A stretch of DNA of 18,487 nucleotides from Oscillospiraceae bacterium. GTDB taxonomy: Bacteria > Bacillota > Clostridia > Oscillospirales > Acutalibacteraceae. Positions 13,209-18,487 of the stretch are shown piece by piece (positions within the stretch are counted from its first letter, which is position 1; each line of letters starts with the position of its first letter). The notes beneath the pieces are model-generated. The model ran no database searches. It had not been told where the DNA came from and saw only the letters and a list, made by a program, of their open reading frames with translations. The position numbers were made by a program, and so were the translations under genes. The stretch is taken from assembly GCA_029007475.1 (NCBI GenBank), contig JAQXHW010000052.1, forward strand, positions 1 through 18,487. Reading direction: 5' to 3'.

Positions 13209-14198
13209 ATGTCTCAAAGTACAAGAAAAATCGTTGTGGATACCTACGGCGCCGACTTAGGTGAAGAAATCATCGTGAGAGGCGTACTCACAGCCTTAGA
13301 GGAATACCCCCGGCTCGGAGCGGTTATTGTAGGAAGCCGTGAGGTTTTCAATAAGGCTATCGGCGAGAGCAATATTGAAAAGGATAGAATTGAATTTATT
13401 GAGGCTGAGGATTTTATATTGAGTACTGATGCCCCCACCTGTGTTTTCGGCGGCAGAGATAAATCCTCTATGGTCCTTGCTCTTAATACTCTCAAACAGC
13501 GCGAGGACTGCTTCGCCGCATTAAGTCCGGGAAACACGGGAGCGCTTTTCGTAGGCTCTATGTGCCGCTTAGGTCTCAGAAAGGGCGTGAAAGCACCTGT
13601 ACTTTCAGCGGCTATCCCCACTCCCCACGACAAATGGGTATGTCTTTTGGATTGCGGTGCAAGCCTCTCCTGCACTCCTGCAGACTTAGAAAAATTCGCC
13701 TTCTTGGGAGCTGAATTTGCTGAGCTTGCTTTCGGTATACCCAACCCCCGGGTAGGTCTTCTCTCAAACGGCAGAGAGGAAAACAAGGGTTCAGAGCTTA
13801 CGAAAGCCGCCTATACTCTTCTTAAGAAAGCCGATATCAACTTTATCGGCAACATTGAGAGCTACGACCTGCTCTCAGAAGAGGTTGAGGTTGTTGTCGC
13901 CGACGGATTTACAGGCAACATCATGCTCAAGTCCGTTGAAGCGGTAGGCTCAGCAGCCATTAAGGTTGTAGAAAGAGTCGGAAGGGAATTGGGAATAGAA
14001 AACAGTCCGGAGATAGAAAAGATTATCGACGCCATGTCCCACAAGTTTGACCTTAACATCTACGGCGGAGCCACCTTCTTAGGTACAGTAAAACCCCTCG
14101 TAAAAATGCATGGCTGCTCCACAGAAGCAACGGTTAAATCCTGCATTGAACAGCTCATTAGAGTCGAAAACGCAGTAAATCAAAACTCACAGCAATAA
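13209..14198 (+). CDS. plsX: PlsX-like phosphate acyltransferase, divergent
   Basis: The 329-residue protein has the normal length and fold motifs of PlsX, which interconverts acyl-ACP and acyl-phosphate. The motifs are 'SPGNTGALF' (106-114), 'LDCGASLSCTPADLEKFA' (147-164), 'PRVGLLSNGREENKGSEL' (180-197), 'FIGNIESYD' (212-220), 'VADGFTGNIMLKS' (230-242) and 'YGGATFLG' near residue 283-290. The N-terminal signature is altered: 'VDTYGADLGEE' stands for the usual VDAMGGDxxP. The late 'HGxS' region reads 'MHGCST'. It may be a second, specialised PlsX rather than the housekeeping copy, because the usual neighbours (fabD, acpP, fapR) are absent. A very strong AAAGGAGG lies 8 nt before the ATG. A hairpin separates it from the kinase gene. 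In this context it would turn FakA-made acyl-phosphate into acyl-ACP. Confidence 0.87.
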   Translation: MSQSTRKIVVDTYGADLGEEIIVRGVLTALEEYPRLGAVIVGSREVFNKAIGESNIEKDRIEFIEAEDFILSTDAPTCVFGGRDKSSMVLALNTLKQREDCFAALSPGNTGALFVGSMCRLGLRKGVKAPVLSAAIPTPHDKWVCLLDCGASLSCTPADLEKFAFLGAEFAELAFGIPNPRVGLLSNGREENKGSELTKAAYTLLKKADINFIGNIESYDLLSEEVEVVVADGFTGNIMLKSVEAVGSAAIKVVERVGRELGIENSPEIEKIIDAMSHKFDLNIYGGATFLGTVKPLVKMHGCSTEATVKSCIEQLIRVENAVNQNSQQ

Positions 14199-14201
14199 GC
14201 A

Positions 14202-14238
14202 AAGTCCGCTGACAGCAATCAGCGGACTTCATTTTTTA
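14202..14238. terminator. Strong intrinsic terminator after the PlsX-like gene
   Basis: AAGTCCGCTGA (14202-14212) pairs perfectly with TCAGCGGACTT (14219-14229) around a 6-nt loop. A T-run follows (14232-14237). It lies between convergent genes and may also stop the minus-strand lipoprotein operon. Confidence 0.9.
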
Positions 14239-14243
14239 TAATA

Positions 14244-14726
14244 TTATTTACAGTTCTTCCTAAATATATCTTCCATTTGAGCGTGGTTTTTTGAGAGGAA
14301 AAGCGCTACCGTATCGCCGCAAATAAGAATCTCACACTCTGAGGCTGTTTTGTAATCCTCGGGAGAGTAATTCTTCGCCTGCTTCAGAAATCCCTCAAGG
14401 CGATTATTTACCTTCTCCTTTACCCTATCTCTTGCCTCAGCACCTGTTGTAGTTACCATGATAATCTCGTCGGGGAAAACTCCGCCCTCAGTTGAAAAGC
14501 ATTCGGAATCGCTTACATCGTCATGCTGTATTCCGTAGAAATTCAGAAGTGCATTTGTGGGAATATCCATAATTCCCGTAATACCTGTTTCGGAAATTAT
14601 CTGCTCCTTAACGTCGTGAATGTTTACTTCGGCGGCTGTCGCTGTGTTATCAGAACCGCAGGCACATAGAGAAAAAAGAGAAACTAAAGCCAAAAGAAAG
14701 GCTAAAATCTTTACTGTCTTTTTCAT
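14244..14726 (-). CDS. DUF4358-like lipoprotein
   Basis: The 160-residue protein has a lipoprotein signal peptide: a KK start, a hydrophobic core (about 7-20) and a lipobox 'LCAC' with lipidated Cys23. The mature part has 'NALLNFYGIQHDDVSDSECF' (62-81) and 'EIIMVTTTGAEARDRVKEKVNNRLE', a pattern I associate with the DUF4358 family of clostridial lipoproteins. This family often sits beside SGNH-hydrolase genes, as here. AAGGAG lies 8 nt before the ATG. The start is 17 nt after the stop of the SGNH hydrolase gene, with no terminator between. Its function is unknown; it should sit on the outer face of the cell membrane and may assist the hydrolase. Confidence 0.8.
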   Translation of the reverse strand: MKKTVKILAFLLALVSLFSLCACGSDNTATAAEVNIHDVKEQIISETGITGIMDIPTNALLNFYGIQHDDVSDSECFSTEGGVFPDEIIMVTTTGAEARDRVKEKVNNRLEGFLKQAKNYSPEDYKTASECEILICGDTVALFLSKNHAQMEDIFRKNCK

Positions 14727-14743
14727 TTGGAAAACTCCTTAAA

Positions 14744-15565
14744 TCATTTAGGTGCGTGAGTTTTGAGGTAATTAACCCAAGCCTCGCAGCCTGCCTCGGT
14801 GAAGTGAATACCCATAACCTCAGGGTCGCTGCAATACTCAGTCTTAAGTGCGTTACCGGAAGCGTCATACATCACAGAAGCAACGTCGGTAAATAGCCAG
14901 CCCTCAGCCTCACAGAGTTCCTTTAATCTTCCGTTATATTCCTTGATAACGTCGTTGTTGAGAGAACCCATAATGGGAGAATCGGCAGTCATAGGAGTCA
15001 TAGACTCAATAATAATCTGCACAGAGGGAGACTTCTCCAATATACGGTCCACAAGAGTCTTGTAGCTTTCCACTGTTGCGTCAATACCGTATAAACCTAA
15101 ATCGTTCATGCCAAGCATGATATATACTCTCTTAGCGCCGCTTAAGGCTACGCAATCCTCAATGAGCTTCTGCTCGCCCTGATACTCAGGATGAACTGAC
15201 TCGGGATGTGAAAGGGGCCAAAGGGCATTGTTAGTGCCTAAGGAACCTGAGGTGAAAAACTGAGCGTTACCCAGAGCAACGCCGTCAGCGCAGTAGTAGC
15301 TGAGCTTGAGGCTTACGGAGTCACCCACAAAGGCTGCATCATTAAAAAAGCTTGCGTCAACGGCTGAGCTTTCGGGAATAGTTACATAATCAACAGGGGC
15401 CAAGGTTGCGGGAGTATCGGTTCCGGCGGGTGTACCGGTAGTGGCCTCAGTAGTGGCCTCAGGAGCCTTTGTACCCTCAGTAGGGCCTCCTGAGCAAGCG
15501 GCAAGACCCATAACAAGAGCCATGCACATAAGTACAGACAGAATACATAAAACAATTTTTTTCAT
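14744..15565 (-). CDS. SGNH/GDSL-type hydrolase lipoprotein
   Basis: The 273-residue lipoprotein has a basic start, a hydrophobic core and lipobox 'LAAC' with lipidated Cys24. A Thr/Ala/Pro/Glu-rich linker (about 28-56) follows, which keeps the enzyme away from the membrane. The SGNH domain has block I 'FVGDSVSL' (79-86; Ser83), block III 'MLGMNDLG' (150-157; Asn154) and a block V His at 254 in 'VMGIHFT'. In block V the usual DxxH Asp is Met251; an Asp (247) lies seven residues before the His. Enzymes of this type remove acetyl or other acyl groups from wall sugars or lipids outside the cell. The ATG at 15565 was preferred because AAGGAG is 10 nt upstream and the signal peptide starts there. 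An in-frame start at 15619 would add a non-signal leader overlapping the promoter. Confidence 0.87.
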   Translation of the reverse strand: MKKIVLCILSVLMCMALVMGLAACSGGPTEGTKAPEATTEATTGTPAGTDTPATLAPVDYVTIPESSAVDASFFNDAAFVGDSVSLKLSYYCADGVALGNAQFFTSGSLGTNNALWPLSHPESVHPEYQGEQKLIEDCVALSGAKRVYIMLGMNDLGLYGIDATVESYKTLVDRILEKSPSVQIIIESMTPMTADSPIMGSLNNDVIKEYNGRLKELCEAEGWLFTDVASVMYDASGNALKTEYCSDPEVMGIHFTEAGCEAWVNYLKTHAPK

Positions 15566-15618
15566 ATATCTCTTTCTCCTTATCATTTCTTGCAAGACTC
15601 CTCGCCTTGCCAAAGACA

Positions 15619-15647
15619 ATCATACAACAAAACATTAGTTTTTGCAA
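15619..15647 (-). promoter_or_regulatory. Sigma-A promoter of the lipoprotein operon (TTGCAA-17-TATGAT)
   Basis: Reading the minus strand, TTGCAA (15647-15642), a 17-bp spacer and TATGAT (15624-15619) lie 53 bp upstream of the SGNH hydrolase start. Confidence 0.7.
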
Positions 15648-15750
15648 CTGTTTTAGAGCATATAGCTTCGTTATTCTTAATAAATAATAATCAATTTCTT
15701 TGGTTATCCTGCTAAATATAGTTTATTCACGGACTAATCTTAGTTTGCAG

Positions 15751-15779
15751 TTGACTATGATTACAAAACATGGTAATAT
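15751..15779 (+). promoter_or_regulatory. Sigma-A promoter of the 37-residue peptide gene (TTGACT-17-TAATAT)
   Basis: TTGACT (15751-15756) and TAATAT (15774-15779) are 17 bp apart. An overlapping TATAAT at 15777-15782 would give a 20-bp spacer. The ATG lies 33 bp downstream. Confidence 0.7.
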
Positions 15780-15812
15780 AATGTATATTATTGTATTGGA
15801 GGTGAAATTGAA

Positions 15813-15926
15813 ATGAAATACGAAGCACCTGAGATTAAGTTTGTTGAGTTTGAGGCTAATGAGGTTATCGCTGCTTCTACTTCTGTTCCTTCTGAGCCCG
15901 AAATAGTTCCTGGCGATGAGATCTAA
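15813..15926 (+). CDS. 37-residue acidic peptide, RiPP-leader-like or small regulatory protein, unrecognised function
   Basis: This short gene encodes a 37-residue peptide starting MKYEAPEIKFVEFEANEV and ending in SEPEIVPGDEI. It is acidic, has no Cys or Trp and no membrane segment, and the C-terminal third is Ser/Thr/Pro-rich. Support for it being real comes from its setting: its own promoter (15751-15779), a GGAGG ribosome site (15799-15803) about 9 nt upstream of the ATG, and a strong terminator 55 nt after the stop. The 'MKxYxxPEIxxxxFEAxxVI' pattern recalls short, mostly unannotated clostridial peptides, some of which have the look of a leader plus a variable tail. No modification enzyme gene is nearby, and the lack of Cys argues against a sactipeptide or lanthipeptide product. 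The function is unknown. Confidence 0.75.
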   Translation: MKYEAPEIKFVEFEANEVIAASTSVPSEPEIVPGDEI

Positions 15927-15980
15927 TTATTGCTTTACTTGAACAACTCAAACAGAAAGTCCTATAGTTGGCTGTAGGCG

Positions 15981-16019
15981 AAAATCGCGCGCTCGCGTTT
16001 ATTAGGGCGCGCGATTTTT
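15981..16019 (+). terminator. Very strong terminator of the small peptide gene
   Basis: AAAATCGCGCGC (15981-15992) pairs perfectly with GCGCGCGATTTT (16007-16018) around a 14-nt loop, followed by TGCTTTTG. The CG-alternating stem is unusually stable for this window. Confidence 0.85.
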
Positions 16020-16049
16020 GCTTTTGTGCCCAGAAATTCACCCACACGC

Positions 16050-16081
16050 AAAAGCCCCCGACAAAATCTGTCGGGGGCTTT
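16050..16081 (-). terminator. Intrinsic terminator of the large surface protein gene
   Basis: AAAGCCCCCGACA (16051-16063) pairs perfectly with TGTCGGGGGCTTT (16069-16081) around a 5-nt loop. On the minus strand it ends in GGGGGCTTTTGC, 46 bp past the stop codon of the large gene. Confidence 0.88.
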
Positions 16082-16126
16082 CTTCAGGTTATGTTATAAC
16101 CTTAATATTTGTTTTGCACTATGTTA

Positions 16127-18487
16127 TCAGTACTTTGTTACGATAGCCTCGTCAGAGTAAACGATCTGTGTGTTACCCTCTGCGTCAATGTAACGTACCC
16201 AACATACTGCGTGCCATGTTGTACCAGCGAAGCTGTCCTTCTTATTGGTAGACCATGTGTTCTCAGGTAACTGAGCAGATGCTCCGGGAGCATACTGTAC
16301 CATGTTTGCAGCGCCGCTGCCATAGTAGAAGGTGTCTGCATTGTAGTAGGTGTCCTCTATAAGGAGAATACCGGACTGAACATGATCAAAGCCTGCTTCT
16401 GTCTCAGGAACATACCATGAGTATGTCCAGTTGATGTAGTTACCTGCAACTGTGCTGTCGCCGGTAATCTCAGCAAGTACGGTGTACTCAATATCTTCTG
16501 CCTCATCAACATAAACTGCTGTGAGCTCGATGTCATAAGATAAGAAGAATTTGTATTCAGCCTTGTAACTCTTAATTTTGCCATCCTGGTCTACCCAGTA
16601 AGCGAACTTCTGACCTGCAGGAGCAGCACCGGCAACAACTGTTACAGCTGAAGTTGCAAGGTATTCGCCCTCTGTTGTACCAGCAGATGTGGTACCGCCG
16701 TTTACAACTACATTATAGTAAACCTGTCTTAATGTCCATGTTGCGAGAACTACTACATCATTACCTGCTGCGAGTTCTGCCTGGATCTGCTCTGCAGTCA
16801 TATTCCAACCTGCAAAGTCGTAACCTGCCTGTGCAGGACCGTCGGGGAAGGTGATCTCATCGCCTGCTGCATAGTACTGCATGTCAACGATGAAGCCGTT
16901 ACCCTTATTTGCCTTATCATTCTTGAAGGTAACTGTGTTTACACCCTCGATAGCCACAGCGTACTGTGCCTTTAGGTAATCGTTACCTGAAGAAATGAAT
17001 GTGTAGCTAAGGTCGGTAGAGAGAATTGTACCGCCTTCGTTCATCCAACCGATGAATGTAGCGCTACCGCTGTTAACAGCAGTAACTGTTACTGTTGCAC
17101 CGATGGGAAGCTTGGTGTTCTTGTAGGTAGCGCCCTGAGGACGTGCGTTACCACCGTTTACTGAGATTGTAAAGCCGTTACCGCCTACAACCTCTACCTT
17201 AAGGGTTCCGTGTGTGGGTACTACGGGAGTGATAACCTTCTTGTACTGTGCTGTTACTGTGATATCCTCAGTAACTGCGCTAAAGCTCTTATCCCAACCG
17301 GTGAAGGTGTAGCCCTCTACTGCGGGTGCGTCGGGAGCTGTTGCTGCTGCACCGTAATCAACGGTATCGGTTGTGATTGTTGAGCCGTCCTTTCCTACGA
17401 AGGTTACTGTGTACTGTCTAAGTGTCTTATCGTAAACTGCTGTTACGATAAGGTCTTCCTGAACGTTTGTAAATTCCTTATCCCAATTTGCGAAGGTGTA
17501 GATGTACTGAGCGTCGGAGTAGCTCTGTTCTACTGAAGGTGCAGTTGCGGCTGCGCCTGCCTCCACGGTCTGAGCTTCAATAAACTTGCCGTCAGCGCCG
17601 AGGAATACAACTGTGTATGTTGTTGCGGGAACTGCTTCCTTAGCCTTTGTAACGATGATAAGGTTGATATCAGCTGTTACGTTCTCAATGGTGTAGGTAC
17701 CGTTTTCGGAAGTGAGAACGGTTGTGCCGTTGAGGACTGCGCCGATTTCATAGCCTTCTGCTGCTGTTACTGTGAATACGAAGCTTTCGCCCTCAACAAT
17801 CTTAGTGGACTCTGCGCTTACCGTGAAGGTAGCGTCTGTCTCATCCCAAGTTGCTGTGTAGGTAACGTCAGGCATGCTATCCCAAGTTGCTGTTACTTCC
17901 TTGTCAGCAGAGAGTGTAAATGTAACATCTGTAGCTGCGTCAAGTGTGATGGTGAGGTTATCCATACCACCGGGATAAGACTCGCCCCAGTCAGCTGTGC
18001 CAACCTTATACTGATATGTACCTGCTTCGAGGCTGATAACTGCTGTCCAAGAACCGTCCTCGTTCTCAGTCATGGGATTATCGGTACCCCAGTTATTGAA
18101 CTCACCGCGTACGAAATACTGGAGTGCAACTACCTCGTCATTCCAAGTACCAACATTGCCGTCGGTAGCGGTATAGGTGTTCTGAGTAGCAACGTTTCTT
18201 GCAGAAACGCCTGTTGTCCAGCTGTTGTAGAAGGTATCAACTGCGAAGTTTTCTGCTGTTGTACCGCTTGCACAACGGTAGAAGTTGATTGTTGCGAGTC
18301 CCTTGGGAACTGTGAAGCTCCAAGTTACGGAATCGGTTGTCTCACCAAGGTAAGCAACCTTTGCGCTGTAATCATAGAGAAGGATTGCTGCGCTTGCATT
18401 CTTAATCCAACCTGAGCTTGTGCCGTCAGTGAAGTAAATTACTTCGGTCTCAACAGGCTCAGTAGTTCCTGTTGTCTCAGGAGCAAC
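16127..18487 (-). CDS. Large modular surface protein with starch-binding-like and InlB-type repeat modules, N-terminus outside the window
   Basis: The frame is open from the stop at 16127 to the right edge (786 residues visible), so the gene is 5'-truncated; the ATG at 18073 is internal. From the edge: a Thr/Glu-rich linker, then a module 'IYFTDGTSSGWIKNASAAI' to 'FYNSWTT' (about 16-90) resembling CBM26-type starch-binding modules. A module with 'YFVRGEFNNWGTDNPMT' and 'GTYQYKVGTADWGESYPG' (about 124-175) follows, like the pullulanase X25 type. Next come an Ig/Big-like segment, two InlB-type (Flg_new) repeats ('YTFANWDKEF', 'YTFTGWDKSF'; about 290-416), further related 'GYDFAGW' and 'FAYWVD' units, and an aromatic C-terminal domain. 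I see no LPxTG motif, dockerin or S-layer domain at the C-terminus, so anchoring is unclear. Binding of starch or another glucan at the cell surface is the best guess; an enzyme domain could lie in the missing part. Confidence 0.8.
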   Translation of the reverse strand, partial: VAPETTGTTEPVETEVIYFTDGTSSGWIKNASAAILLYDYSAKVAYLGETTDSVTWSFTVPKGLATINFYRCASGTTAENFAVDTFYNSWTTGVSARNVATQNTYTATDGNVGTWNDEVVALQYFVRGEFNNWGTDNPMTENEDGSWTAVISLEAGTYQYKVGTADWGESYPGGMDNLTITLDAATDVTFTLSADKEVTATWDSMPDVTYTATWDETDATFTVSAESTKIVEGESFVFTVTAAEGYEIGAVLNGTTVLTSENGTYTIENVTADINLIIVTKAKEAVPATTYTVVFLGADGKFIEAQTVEAGAAATAPSVEQSYSDAQYIYTFANWDKEFTNVQEDLIVTAVYDKTLRQYTVTFVGKDGSTITTDTVDYGAAATAPDAPAVEGYTFTGWDKSFSAVTEDITVTAQYKKVITPVVPTHGTLKVEVVGGNGFTISVNGGNARPQGATYKNTKLPIGATVTVTAVNSGSATFIGWMNEGGTILSTDLSYTFISSGNDYLKAQYAVAIEGVNTVTFKNDKANKGNGFIVDMQYYAAGDEITFPDGPAQAGYDFAGWNMTAEQIQAELAAGNDVVVLATWTLRQVYYNVVVNGGTTSAGTTEGEYLATSAVTVVAGAAPAGQKFAYWVDQDGKIKSYKAEYKFFLSYDIELTAVYVDEAEDIEYTVLAEITGDSTVAGNYINWTYSWYVPETEAGFDHVQSGILLIEDTYYNADTFYYGSGAANMVQYAPGASAQLPENTWSTNKKDSFAGTTWHAVCWVRYIDAEGNTQIVYSDEAIVTKY
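17240..17620 (-). repeat. Tandem InlB-type (Flg_new) protein repeats
   Basis: Two adjacent units encode the same pattern: 'YTVVFLGADGK...AATAPS...YTFANWDKEFTNVQEDLIVTAVY' and 'YTVTFVGKDGS...AATAPD...YTFTGWDKSFSAVTEDITVTAQY' (gaps mark omitted residues). They are about 60 residues each with the hallmark G/N-W-D-K. A further more distant unit follows downstream in the protein. These beta-grasp-like repeats serve as stalks in clostridial surface proteins. Confidence 0.75.

Noticed and set aside
15566..15619. Extended start of the SGNH hydrolase gene at 15619
   Set aside because: It would put an Arg-rich leader before a proper lipoprotein signal peptide and overlap the -10 box; the ATG at 15565 has AAGGAG.
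16138..16854. Several medium open frames on both strands inside the surface protein gene
   Set aside because: They are shadows of a repeat-rich gene with biased codons; none has a ribosome site or recognisable domain.

Overview
The window looks like chromosome of a gut-type Gram-positive anaerobe of the class Clostridia, most likely an Oscillospiraceae/Ruminococcaceae member. This is inferred from AGGAG-type ribosome sites, several near-consensus sigma-A promoters (TTGaca-17-TAtaaT), compact GC-stem intrinsic terminators, lipoproteins with short signal peptides, and a large surface protein with starch-binding-like and InlB-type repeat modules. No RNA genes, CRISPR array, IS element or phage genes were seen.

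Layout. (1) 1-1250: the 3' end of a probable nucleotidyltransferase gene and a GNAT acetyltransferase. (2) 1260-4430: an orphan promoter with a possible structured RNA, an S33-type alpha/beta hydrolase (minus), and a divergent pair made of a membrane-anchored alpha/beta hydrolase and a GT2 glycosyltransferase fused to a GtrA-like membrane domain. (3) 4480-4996: a zinc-ribbon membrane protein with its own perfect-consensus promoter. (4) 5009-9445 (minus): a tight five-gene operon of a cysteine-nucleophile alpha/beta hydrolase, an AMP-ligase fused to an acyl carrier domain, two PlsC-type acyltransferases and a free acyl carrier protein. (5) 9566-14238 (plus), divergent from the previous operon across a 180-bp gap: two DegV/FakB-type fatty-acid binding proteins, a FakA-type fatty acid kinase and a PlsX-like acyltransferase. 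(6) 14244-15647 (minus): a two-gene lipoprotein operon (SGNH hydrolase, then a DUF4358-like protein). (7) 15751-16026: a monocistronic 37-residue peptide gene with its own promoter and strong terminator. (8) 16127 to the right edge (minus): the C-terminal 786 residues of a large modular surface protein.

How the genes may work together. The centre of the window (5009-14198) is a two-operon acyl-lipid island. The plus operon encodes the known route exogenous fatty acid -> FakB-bound fatty acid -> acyl-phosphate (FakA) -> acyl-ACP (PlsX). The minus operon encodes a second, ATP/AMP-dependent activation route that would load a carrier domain, two acyltransferases to use the acyl groups, and a hydrolase whose catalytic Ser is replaced by Cys. 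Both carrier domains have Thr-Ser instead of Asp-Ser at the phosphopantetheine site, and both FakB proteins have Ser where many FakB proteins have His. This suggests a specialised, possibly undescribed lipid-making or lipid-remodelling module. The lipid product cannot be read from the sequence.
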